Shown in pieces: positions 56,528-64,000 of a stretch of 64,000 nt of DNA; within the stretch, counting starts at the first letter, position 1; each line of letters opens with the position of its first letter. Made by a program: the position numbers and the translations under genes. Source of the stretch: Rhodobacterales bacterium HKCCE3408 (GTDB lineage: Bacteria > Pseudomonadota > Alphaproteobacteria > Rhodobacterales > Rhodobacteraceae); NCBI GenBank assembly GCA_015689705.1, contig WVSN01000001.1, positions 186,001-250,000 on the forward strand, read 5' to 3'. The notes beneath the pieces are model-generated. The model made no database searches. It was not told the origin of the DNA and saw nothing but the letters and a program-made list of their open reading frames with translations.

Positions 56528-57819
56528 GGAGCGGCCTCCGCCTCGGCCCGGTCGAGCAGCGCACGCAGCCGATCGGTCACGCGTGGCGCGCCGCCAATGA
56601 CGTAGTCGACCAGCGCGAGATCTTCCTCGATCAGCGACAGCGCCCCAAGCCGGATGGCCGTCTCGTCATCCCCGGCCGCAAGCGCACGCAGCATGGCCAT
56701 GGCGGGAAAGGCGCCGCCGGTCGCCTGGACCAGTGCGGCAGAGGGGATGAGGGGGCGCGGCCGGGAGGTGCGCATCAGCGCGGACAGGAACCAGTGCCGA
56801 TCCGCCGGGGGCGGGCGGTCGACCATGACGCTGACCTGCCGGTCTCGTGGCCCGAGCCAGTGCGACGGCCACCCGTCGAGCGGCGACCCGGCCAGCACCA
56901 GATGCGATCCCGGGCGCGTTCCGCCGTAGCACAGGCCACGTGTATTGGCGCCGATCTGGCAGCGCAGCAGCCGCGGTTCGGTCATCGCGTCGCCGGCGAC
57001 CGAAACGATGCGGGTCTGGGGCAGGGTGCCGGTGGCCAGAAGATCGCCCAGATCGGCGACATCCTCGGCGTCGACATCCCAGACCGGCCGGTCGATCTCC
57101 GCCGGGCAGAGGTCGTGCACTCGGATACCGGCCAGACCCTGCGGATGCCGTGGTCCGACAGTGACGACCAGGACCTGCGGGCCGGCATCGCGGGCCGTCA
57201 GCACCGGCGCGCCCGCTGCCTGGCACAGGAAGACCGGTCCCGCGGTCAGCGCCTTCAGAGCGCCGAGTCCGCGGGCAAGTGCCTCCTCCCGCCCCGCAAG
57301 GCCCCGCACCGGATCGGGCGCGAGTGGCCGGCTGTCACAGGCCATCACCACGATTGCGGTCGGCCGCTCGGATCCCAATGGCATCGCGCCGAAGGGCCGG
57401 CGTCGGATACGCGGCCAGAAGCCTGCCGAGTGCAGTAGCGTCGAAAGCGTCTCTGCCTCGGCCTCGGCATCCTTCGGCACCGGGAGCGACACGGCATCGC
57501 CGCCGCGCTCCCGGAACAGAACGATCTCGCCCAACCGGTGTCCGGGCAGAAGCCGCACTCGCGCAACCCGCGCCGCCATCGGCGCGACGAACCTGATCCC
57601 GGGGTCATGCCGCAGCCGCGCGACCGGCGCCCCCGCGGCCACGACCTCGCCTTCCGCAGCCAGTATCTCGACCCGTGGGGTCGCGCCGGGCAGGGGCACC
57701 ACGGCCGCCTCCTCGGTCAGCCGCTCGACGATCGGCGCATCGATCGACGGCGCTGCGGCCACGGCGAGCACAAGGCCGCGCCGCCGGCCCGCTGCCGTTA
57801 AGATCCCCTGAAACCCCAT
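56524..57819 (-). CDS. nqrA: Na+-NQR subunit A
   Basis: This 431-residue protein is slightly shorter than the typical 446-450. Characteristic segments are HPQGLAGIRVHDLCPAEIDRPVWDVDAEDV and TRIVSVAGDAMTEPRLLRC. It is cytosolic and membrane-associated, near the quinone site. First gene of the operon, with its ATG 98 bases from the ATG of the divergent cytochrome gene. Confidence 0.88.
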   Translation of the reverse strand: MGFQGILTAAGRRRGLVLAVAAAPSIDAPIVERLTEEAAVVPLPGATPRVEILAAEGEVVAAGAPVARLRHDPGIRFVAPMAARVARVRLLPGHRLGEIVLFRERGGDAVSLPVPKDAEAEAETLSTLLHSAGFWPRIRRRPFGAMPLGSERPTAIVVMACDSRPLAPDPVRGLAGREEALARGLGALKALTAGPVFLCQAAGAPVLTARDAGPQVLVVTVGPRHPQGLAGIRVHDLCPAEIDRPVWDVDAEDVADLGDLLATGTLPQTRIVSVAGDAMTEPRLLRCQIGANTRGLCYGGTRPGSHLVLAGSPLDGWPSHWLGPRDRQVSVMVDRPPPADRHWFLSALMRTSRPRPLIPSAALVQATGGAFPAMAMLRALAAGDDETAIRLGALSLIEEDLALVDYVIGGAPRVTDRLRALLDRAEAEAAP

Positions 57820-57916
57820 TGCGCCGGTCTGAAGTCCTGTGTCGGGTGCGCCGTCACTTGTGTATGATAGAATGACCGCGTGTTCTCATTGACTCAGAAC
57901 AATCGGAGCCAGATCC
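57820..57916. promoter_or_regulatory. Shared divergent promoter region of nqr and the pentaheme cytochrome gene
   Basis: This 97-base gap separates nqrA (-) and the cytochrome gene (+). It contains an ATGATA block (57863-57868) that reads as a -10-like box on either strand, and a 5-bp inverted repeat GTTCT-N9-AGAAC (57882-57900). I see no clear FNR or ArcA box. The compact shared region suggests co-regulation. Confidence 0.45.
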
Positions 57917-59116
57917 ATGCGCCTCGGTCCGGTCACCGCCGTTCTCGCAGCCCTCGGCCTTGCCCTTGTCTTCCTGATGAACCCGAACCTTGCGGGTCGC
58001 GCCCAGACGGCGGACGATGGAGGCAGCCTGGAGGACGTACCCTTCACCGGAGCCGAAGCGGTCATCCCCTACGTCATCCCCCGGTCAGGACCCTTCAATT
58101 CCGAGGACATCGAGATCGAGAACAACACAGCGATTGCCGACTGGTTTCGCTCCGCCCATGCGAATGCCGCGGCCGAAGCGTTCCGGCACTGGGACGAGGA
58201 AGGCGAGATCCGCGCCGAATGTTCCGTCTGCCATTCCGGTGCGGGCTTCCGCAGCTTCCACGGCCTCGACGGCTCGGAGCCCGGGATCCCGGCCGAACCG
58301 GTTGACGTCGGCGGCGTCGTCGATTGCGAGACCTGCCACAACCCGGGCCTGTCCCGGATCACCGAGATCGAGATGCCGAGCGGCATTCTCCACCCGGTCG
58401 AGGGAGTCGAGGCCGCCTGCATGACCTGCCATCAGGGCCGCACGGCGGGCGCCGATGTCGAAGCCGCTGTCGCCCAACTCCCGGACGACACACCCGACCC
58501 CGGGATCCGGTTCGTCAATCCCCACTACGCCACTGCGGCCGCGACTTGGCTCGGAGGCTATGGCGGAGCTGGCTACCAGTATCCCGGCCGAAGCTATTCC
58601 GGCCGCTTCTTCCACGCCCGCCCGATCGGAAGCTGTGCATCATGCCATCAGCCGCATACGCTCGAGGTTCAGGTCGAGACCTGCGCTACCTGCCACGAAG
58701 CCGCGGAACCGCAGGCGATCCGCATCTCGCGACAAAGCTACGATGGTAGCGGCGACACGGGTCAGGGCATCGCCGCCGATATCCGGAACAATGCAGACCT
58801 CCTGCTCGGCTTCGTCGCCCGTTACGGCGCCGAGATTGCGGGTACGCCGGTCCTCTACGATGGTTCGCGATACCCCTACTTCTTCGCGGACGCCAATGAC
58901 GACGGTATGGCCGACACTGCCGATGGCCGCCCGGTCGCCTATGCCAGCTGGACCCCGCGCATGTTGCGCGCAGCCTACAACTGGAAACTCGTCGCCGCCG
59001 ACTCCGGTGCCTATGCGCACAATCCGCATTACGCGCTGGAACTGCTCTATGATTCCATCGCCGATCTCGCCGGCGCGCTCGGGGTCGAGATGTCGGAGGT
59101 TGGCATCACCCGATAG
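57917..59116 (+). CDS. Exported pentaheme cytochrome c
   Basis: This 399-residue protein has an N-terminal signal or anchor segment (about 7-30). Five CXXCH heme-binding motifs are present: CSVCH (102), CETCH (137), CMTCH (168), CASCH (240) and CATCH (256). The last ~130 residues have no heme motif and appear helical. No exact family match comes to mind. It is a soluble or membrane-tethered periplasmic electron carrier, divergent from the nqr operon and likely co-regulated. Electron transfer with NQR is a hypothesis. Confidence 0.85.
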   Translation: MRLGPVTAVLAALGLALVFLMNPNLAGRAQTADDGGSLEDVPFTGAEAVIPYVIPRSGPFNSEDIEIENNTAIADWFRSAHANAAAEAFRHWDEEGEIRAECSVCHSGAGFRSFHGLDGSEPGIPAEPVDVGGVVDCETCHNPGLSRITEIEMPSGILHPVEGVEAACMTCHQGRTAGADVEAAVAQLPDDTPDPGIRFVNPHYATAAATWLGGYGGAGYQYPGRSYSGRFFHARPIGSCASCHQPHTLEVQVETCATCHEAAEPQAIRISRQSYDGSGDTGQGIAADIRNNADLLLGFVARYGAEIAGTPVLYDGSRYPYFFADANDDGMADTADGRPVAYASWTPRMLRAAYNWKLVAADSGAYAHNPHYALELLYDSIADLAGALGVEMSEVGITR

Positions 59117-59364
59117 GCCAGTTGCGCCCGCGGATCTGTCACGCACCTGAGACTGCTTGCAGGAAGATCTCGGCGCGCAGCGGAAATTCCGTCCGTGGAA
59201 TGGGGAAGCCGGCAGATATGTCGGGCGATTGCGTGCCACGGACGCCCGCAAGGATTTCGGTGTAGTCACGTGCTGTCGTTGTTCGGGCAGACGGCCCGTA
59301 GCGCATTGGGTCCTGCCGTGCCACTCTGTGCCGGATCATCCATCAGCACCGCCCGGGACCAGCC

Positions 59365-60753
59365 ATGACGCGCGCTTCCGCCATCGACACGATCACGAGC
59401 TACTTCGACGACGGCCGGTTCCAGGACGACCTCGGCGCGCTTGTGGCCTTCGAGACCGAGAGCCAGAACCCCGAGAAGTCCGGAGAACTCGCCCGATATC
59501 TCGAAGAGGGCATGCAGCCGCGCCTCAGCGGCCTGGGATTTGCCTGCGAGATTCACACCAACCCCATTGCCGGCGCCGGCCCGATCCTGGTGGCCGAACG
59601 CGTCGAAGCGGACGACGTTCCGACCATCCTGACCTACGGACATGGTGACGTGATCCGCGGTCAGACCGATCAATGGCGCGACGGCCTTCACCCCTTTCGT
59701 CTGGTCGAAGAAGGGGACCGGCTCTACGGGCGGGGCACCGCTGACAACAAGGGTCAGCACCTCATCAACATGGCGGCGCTCGACGCGGTCCTTCAGACGC
59801 GCGGCCGTCTGGGGTTCAATGTCCGCATGGTGATCGAAACCGGCGAGGAAGTCGGGTCGCCCGGCCTTGCCGAATTCTTCCGGGCGCACAAAGACGCCTT
59901 GGCAGCGGACGTGTTGATCGCATCGGACGGTCCGCGTCTTCAGCCTGAAACGCCGACTCTCTTCATGGGTGCGCGGGGTGGCCTGACCTTCGACCTCGTC
60001 GTGGATCTTCGCGAAGGCGCTCACCATTCCGGTAACTGGGGTGGATTGCTGGCCGACCCGGCGATGATCCTGGCGCACGCCCTGGCCACGATCACGGATG
60101 CGCGCGGCCAGATCCGTGTCCCCGAATGGCGGCCGGACAGTCTCACCGACGATGTGCGCGACACGTTGCGTGGACTGCCCATCGTCGGTGGGGACGGCCC
60201 AACCATCGATGAGGACTGGGGCGAGGAATCCCTGACACCCGCGGAGCGTGCCTTCGGGTGGAACAGCTTCGCGATCCTCGCAATGAAGAGCGGTGTGCCG
60301 GAAGCACCGGTCAACGCGATCTCGGCGCATGCCCGCGCGACGTGTCAGCTGCGCTTCGTCGTGGGAACCGAGCCCGAGGAGATCGTGCCGGCGCTCCGCC
60401 GTCACCTGGATGCGCACGGGTTTCAGAAAGTCGAGATCGTCCCGAGCCGTGGTGGCGAGTTCCGTGCGACCCGTCTGTCCCCGGACCACCCGTGGGTTCA
60501 GCGCGTCGCTCGGTCGATCGAACTGACGACGGGACGGATGCCGCATATCCTTCCCAACCTTGCGGGCTCGCTGCCCAACGATGTTTTCGTGGACATTCTG
60601 GGCCTTCCAACTGTCTGGGTGCCCCATTCCTACCGTGGCTGTTCGCAGCATGCGCCGGACGAACACGTGCTGAAGCCAGTGTGCCGCGACGCGCTCAGGC
60701 TGATGGCCGGGCTGTTCTGGGACCTCGGTATGGAAGACCAGGGCGAACCGTAG
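59365..60753 (+). CDS. M20-family metallopeptidase
   Basis: This 462-residue metal-dependent hydrolase related to dipeptidases and acetylornithine-deacetylase-type enzymes has metal ligands visible in [20 protein letters not shown] and ETGEEVGS, and a dimerisation lid in the middle. Substrate is unknown. It stands alone, with a 248-base gap upstream in which I see no feature. Confidence 0.85.
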   Translation: MTRASAIDTITSYFDDGRFQDDLGALVAFETESQNPEKSGELARYLEEGMQPRLSGLGFACEIHTNPIAGAGPILVAERVEADDVPTILTYGHGDVIRGQTDQWRDGLHPFRLVEEGDRLYGRGTADNKGQHLINMAALDAVLQTRGRLGFNVRMVIETGEEVGSPGLAEFFRAHKDALAADVLIASDGPRLQPETPTLFMGARGGLTFDLVVDLREGAHHSGNWGGLLADPAMILAHALATITDARGQIRVPEWRPDSLTDDVRDTLRGLPIVGGDGPTIDEDWGEESLTPAERAFGWNSFAILAMKSGVPEAPVNAISAHARATCQLRFVVGTEPEEIVPALRRHLDAHGFQKVEIVPSRGGEFRATRLSPDHPWVQRVARSIELTTGRMPHILPNLAGSLPNDVFVDILGLPTVWVPHSYRGCSQHAPDEHVLKPVCRDALRLMAGLFWDLGMEDQGEP

Positions 60754-60858
60754 TCGCGGGGCGCGCAAAGCATGTGCGGCGCATTGCTTCATCGTCGGTC
60801 CAGCCGCTCTGACCAACGGCCGACGTTACTCAGTCGCGTTCGACTTTCCGAATTGCAT

Positions 60859-62091
60859 TCATGTCGTGGCAAGGGCCGAACGGATGTGATCCCGGAGCCA
60901 GTTCAGCGCCTGATCGTCCAGTCCTGCACCGATCCTGTGTTCGAGATCATCCGTCGAGACCACGATTTCCTTGCCGACGAAATTCCCCGCGCGTCCAATC
61001 GCCTCGACATCGTTACGCTGTTCGATGTGCACGCTTTCGATGGCGCTCAAGGGCAGATTGAAGTTTCCGGACCTGCGGCTCGTCGGATTTTCGTGCCGGA
61101 GTTCCTGTCGCGTGATTGTCAGGACCCGCGGATTGTTCATGTGAAGCCTGGAAATTCCGAAAGGTGCTGCGCCGAGCACGAGGCCCAGTATCACCAGCCC
61201 GACTCCGCCTCCGAGAATGCCAAATATGACCATGAGGGCACCCAGCCCCATGAAGAGTGGTGTGATGAACTTGGGCAGGGTCGACGCCAGGATCTCGACC
61301 TTCAGGATCCCGGTGTCCCCCGACCCATCCACCCTCGTCACTTTCAAGGACGGCGGTGCCGGGGTGTCCTGTCGGGCGATACTGTCATGATCTTCGGCAG
61401 CACGCTCGCCCACGGATTTGTCGAGGCTTTCTGTTTGCCGAACCTCTTCCGCCTCGCCCCGCGCATCGATCGCCGGAACTCCAATGAGATTTGCCAGCCG
61501 CTCCCAGACGTCCCGCACATCTGCTCCACTCGCCTGCCGGGCGAGACGGCGTCCCTTGTCAGCCGTCTGCCGTTCGTCGGACCGAGACGCCGAGGCCAAC
61601 AAAGATACGGTATCCTTCAGGTTGGCCCGCCCACTGATGCTTGAATAAAGCGGAACGGTTCGCGCCGGGTCATCGTGAACAAGATCGATCAGGTGACGCT
61701 GGCGAACCTTTTTCATGTTGCCGCGCAAGTCGAGATATTCCCGACGCCAGCGGACTCCTCGGTACGCACTGATCGGTTCGCTCCAGGTGCCACCGGGGCC
61801 GCCGGTTTGCTGTACGGTTTGTCCATCGATGCGGAATTCCCGGCTGCCGCCTTTCCCGAGGACGCCGCGCGCCAGCAAGATCACCCCGAGAACGGCGACA
61901 GCGATGGCAACGAGGGACCCGCCGAGCGGGATCGCCCCCAGCCAGATCAACAGCGCCACCAGCAAGACGAGACCGGCCTGGATGCTGCTGACGACAAGGC
62001 CGGTGCGGCCCGACGAACTTCGCATCCGCAGCGGCAGTTCGTCGGCAGCGCCGATCATTTCAACCTGTATGTCCGTGTTGTCTGCCATCAT
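60859..62091 (-). CDS. Hypothetical membrane protein with two hydrophobic modules
   Basis: This 410-residue protein has two paired hydrophobic regions (about 37-74 and about 275-315), each followed by a soluble segment of PH-like character (FRIDGQTVQQTGGPGGTWSEP and RVLTITRQELRHE). The middle segment is charged and probably disordered. It looks like an internal duplication of a TM-pair plus PH-like domain. No family is recognised. The start at 62091 uses the first of two adjacent ATGs. Confidence 0.6.
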   Translation of the reverse strand: MMADNTDIQVEMIGAADELPLRMRSSSGRTGLVVSSIQAGLVLLVALLIWLGAIPLGGSLVAIAVAVLGVILLARGVLGKGGSREFRIDGQTVQQTGGPGGTWSEPISAYRGVRWRREYLDLRGNMKKVRQRHLIDLVHDDPARTVPLYSSISGRANLKDTVSLLASASRSDERQTADKGRRLARQASGADVRDVWERLANLIGVPAIDARGEAEEVRQTESLDKSVGERAAEDHDSIARQDTPAPPSLKVTRVDGSGDTGILKVEILASTLPKFITPLFMGLGALMVIFGILGGGVGLVILGLVLGAAPFGISRLHMNNPRVLTITRQELRHENPTSRRSGNFNLPLSAIESVHIEQRNDVEAIGRAGNFVGKEIVVSTDDLEHRIGAGLDDQALNWLRDHIRSALATT

Positions 62092-62256
62092 GGACTCCGC
62101 GTCTTGCAATAAATGGGAGAGGGGTGACCAACTCGTCTTCAGCGAGTTGCACGCCCGAGTTCGATCAGTTGTGGTTGCTGGTTTTCCCGGGTCTTTTGAG
62201 GCCCTGCGGGCAAAGCTCCGGGCCCGCCCGTGGATCTTCAACCCCGGCGCCTGCCC

Positions 62257-62691
62257 TCACTGCCAGTCCTCCGGCAGATTGCCGGATCGCAGCCAGGTCT
62301 GCGGCGCGTCATCTCCGTAAGCGAAGGTCAGCGCGGTCGCGTTGCCCTCTCCGTCGAACTCGAAAGTAACCACGATATCGGGATTGTATTCGTTGAAGCC
62401 CGGACGAATGAACTCGGCGTCACTCAAGGTTTTCATGTACCAAGGCGCCACATCACCGAATGTGGCACCGACCATGAGATGATCTTCCGGGATTGGCGCG
62501 TCACCGCCCATGGGTGGCTCGGCCTCGGCCACGAACCACGACCGACCCAGATCATCGTCGTAGAGCCCCACATACCGTTCGACGTCGACTGCCTCGCCCC
62601 AGCGATCCACTTCCTGCGCGGCGGCCGGGAGACAAATACCGGATACAGCCACCACCACGATTACCGGGTACGCAATACTCTTCCCCACCAT
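62257..62691 (-). CDS. Exported protein of unknown function
   Basis: This 144-residue protein has a signal peptide (MVGKSIAYPVIVVVAVSGICLPAAAQ) and an acidic beta-rich mature domain without further cysteines. The C-terminal part (FEFDGEGNATALTF) resembles the repeated D-x-x-G strand seen in some lipoprotein-like domains, but no assignment is made. The start at 62691 is preceded by GGAGG. Confidence 0.6.
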   Translation of the reverse strand: MVGKSIAYPVIVVVAVSGICLPAAAQEVDRWGEAVDVERYVGLYDDDLGRSWFVAEAEPPMGGDAPIPEDHLMVGATFGDVAPWYMKTLSDAEFIRPGFNEYNPDIVVTFEFDGEGNATALTFAYGDDAPQTWLRSGNLPEDWQ

Positions 62692-62924
62692 GAAACCTCC
62701 AGTTTCATTCAATTTTTCTGTATCAGATTCGCCCCGAAGCACAAAATTTGGCGCATACGATTGCGGTTCACCGTCAGTGTCCCCGGTTTCACAAATGGCA
62801 CATGTGATGGCAGTCCATTCTGCGACCCAATTCGCCCGGTGTTCTTCCGAAAACGTTGGCGCATTTGGCCCATTTCGCGGGGGCATCAGCCCTCTTCACC
62901 AGTCCAGTATCACCGCGATTTGAA

Positions 62925-63455
62925 TCACTGGATGAACACGGTTGCCTGCCCGACGATCCCGGCGCCGGGCGCACTGAATGTCCAATAGCCGGCAATCGAA
63001 TTCTCACTCATGACCACAAGGCGCAGCACATGCGTCACCCCGATGCCGGTTTCGGCGCCCCGGGTCTGGACCGTCGTCTCGAGCCCCGGCAGTGCCTGGA
63101 TAGGACAGCCCAGGAAGCCTTGCACCTGGTCACTGCCCATGATGCCCTCCGACCCGGCCGGCCAGGACCAGTCCGCACCGACGGCTGTCACGGTCAGTGG
63201 GGCCTGGCCGAATGGGGTCGGCCATCCCTGCAGTTCGAGTTGGCCGTTCTGAACGACGATCTGGACCGGCGCGGTTCTGTTTCCCTGCTGGCTATTGGAG
63301 AATGGCCCCATGCTGGCAGAGGTCGGAGATACAACCATTGTATAGGTGCCGGTGATGTAACTGGCCTCCAATCGGCCGAGGTTACAGTTGTTCGCAAATG
63401 CAGAGGTCGCGAGGACGAAAAAGAGTGCAGCAGTGGCGGCGATAATGCGGACCAT
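62925..63455 (-). CDS. Exported protein of unknown function
   Basis: This 176-residue protein has a signal peptide (MVRIIAATAALFFVLATSAFA). It contains an early Cys (NNCNLG) and a second Cys in FLGCPIQ, and is rich in Gly, Gln and Thr, suggesting a beta structure. No family is recognised. The start is preceded by GGGAGG and, 12 bases upstream, by an 8-bp inverted repeat. Bases 62692-62924 before the next gene hold nothing I can support. Confidence 0.62.
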   Translation of the reverse strand: MVRIIAATAALFFVLATSAFANNCNLGRLEASYITGTYTMVVSPTSASMGPFSNSQQGNRTAPVQIVVQNGQLELQGWPTPFGQAPLTVTAVGADWSWPAGSEGIMGSDQVQGFLGCPIQALPGLETTVQTRGAETGIGVTHVLRLVVMSENSIAGYWTFSAPGAGIVGQATVFIQ

Positions 63456-63786
63456 AAACGCCTCCCATAATCAGACCATATTAGCTGCTGATTATCACGA
63501 TCCCGCTCCCACTCCGCAACTGCCCCGGCCCGGGTCGTATTTGCGGGAGTATTTCGACCGATAATAATCGCCACCAAGGCTGGAATTTGTGGCCAAGTTC
63601 CAGTCGCGTCCGTTTCACATGGCCCGGGGGTCAACCAGCCTTGGAGAAATGCGGATGGTCGCCACGGAGTGCGGATGGAACGGAACGGGGCGCACGGGCG
63701 TTCGGTTGCGTGAGCGAGCTTGCCGATATCCATCAACCGCGCGACGTTTCTGCAGGCTCCGTCCACTTGCCCGAGGAGGACAGGCC
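63456..63786. promoter_or_regulatory. 331-base gap with an inverted repeat next to the exported-protein gene
   Basis: No gene is supported here. ATAATCAG (63467-63474) and CTGATTAT (63488-63495) form a perfect 8-bp inverted repeat with a 13-base spacer, immediately upstream of the Shine-Dalgarno of the gene at 62925-63455 (its start is at 63455). This fits an operator or a transcript-level control element. The region also separates that gene from the divergent LigD-like gene. Confidence 0.45.
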
Positions 63787-64000
63787 ATGAGCGGCCGATT
63801 GTCGGAATACAGCAAGCGGCGCGATGTTTCGCGCAGCGGAGAACCTTCGGCGGAAAGTTCGAAAGCGGGCGGCGGTGAGCACCCGGTCTTCGTAATCCAG
63901 AAGCACGACGCGAGCAACCTGCACTACGATTTCAGGCTCGAAGTCGATGGGGCGCTCGCCAGTTGGGCCGTCCCCAAGGGCCCGTCGACCGATCCGGGCG
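63787..64000 (+). CDS. LigD-type 3'-phosphoesterase/DNA ligase D, N-terminal part (partial)
   Basis: The gene runs off the end of the window after 71 codons. The stretch [22 protein letters not shown] followed by SWAVPKGPS is the hallmark of the LigD 3'-phosphoesterase domain, used in bacterial non-homologous end joining. The start MSGRLSEY follows GAGGACAGG. A ligase domain and polymerase domain may follow outside the window, and a ku gene is not visible here. Confidence 0.85.
   Translation, partial: MSGRLSEYSKRRDVSRSGEPSAESSKAGGGEHPVFVIQKHDASNLHYDFRLEVDGALASWAVPKGPSTDPG

Noticed and set aside
50875-57819. Rnf complex instead of NQR
   Set aside because: The layout with ApbE and membrane subunits resembles rnf, but NqrA and NqrF (2Fe-2S plus FAD/NADH domain) are present and no RnfB/RnfC-type ferredoxin domains are seen.

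Overview
The window is one contiguous, GC-rich chromosomal segment of an alphaproteobacterium, most likely a member of the Rhodobacteraceae/Roseobacter group. That assignment rests on gene content and order read directly from the sequence: ethylmalonyl-CoA (EMC) pathway genes (ccr, ecm, mch, mcl2) interleaved with sdhCDAB, mdh, sucCDAB and lpd, plus several families common in that group (TIGR02300, DUF1737, NnrU, HvrA-type H-NS). Only the first ~660 bases are clearly different: they are AT-rich (about 47% GC over 121-480) and probably the edge of a transferred segment.

Layout. 1-540: partial gene and a small membrane protein, AT-rich. 684-9234: ccr, an acyltransferase, ecm, an H-NS-like protein, purine nucleoside phosphorylase, an aldo/keto reductase and ornithine decarboxylase with a ~240-nt leader. 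9475-12305: mostly minus-strand small genes (DUF1989, ZIP transporter, two small proteins). 12313-16813: sdhCDAB on the minus strand with a lipoprotein gene and a sulfotransferase gene between sdhA and sdhB. 16969-21386: M48 protease, DoxX, then the mcl2-nnrU-DUF1737-mch operon. 21691-25546: secreted protein, TauE/SafE exporter, mdh, pepT. 25722-36927: sucC, three small exported-protein genes, sucD, DUF805, sucA, sucB, two MAPEG genes, lpd. 37-40 kb: SH3-like protein, TerB-like protein, a GntR regulator, a YgjP-type metallopeptidase, an acidic TIGR02300 protein and tRNA-Ala(GGC). 40.4-50.7 kb: accessory genes, including sseA, a CadC-type TPR regulator divergent from a methyltransferase/cupin/OsmC/FAD-oxidoreductase/OsmC cluster, and a large exported protein made of three modules. 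50.9-57.8 kb: a minus-strand nqrABCDEF-apbE-nqrM-CBS operon, divergent from a pentaheme cytochrome c gene. 59-64 kb: M20 peptidase, hypothetical membrane/exported proteins and the start of a LigD-type gene.

How it fits together. The first 37 kb encode a nearly continuous central-carbon block: TCA enzymes from 2-oxoglutarate to oxaloacetate plus four EMC enzymes for growth on acetyl-CoA-yielding substrates. A perfect palindrome GTGATCAC occurs five times that I found, only upstream of sdh (two copies), suc (two copies) and lpd (one copy). The pairs have the same 21-bp centre spacing, and the suc and lpd copies lie at the same distance from their start codons. This indicates a dedicated TCA regulon; a GntR/FCD regulator encoded next to lpd is a candidate for binding it.

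Most unusual region: the Na+-NQR-type operon at 50.9-57.8 kb. Its NqrB is only 260 residues and lacks the S/T-G-A-T flavinylation motif, whereas NqrC keeps it and apbE and nqrM are present. A five-heme exported cytochrome is transcribed divergently from a shared 97-bp promoter region. This may be a variant NQR that exchanges electrons with a periplasmic cytochrome. That is an inference and is not demonstrated by the sequence.
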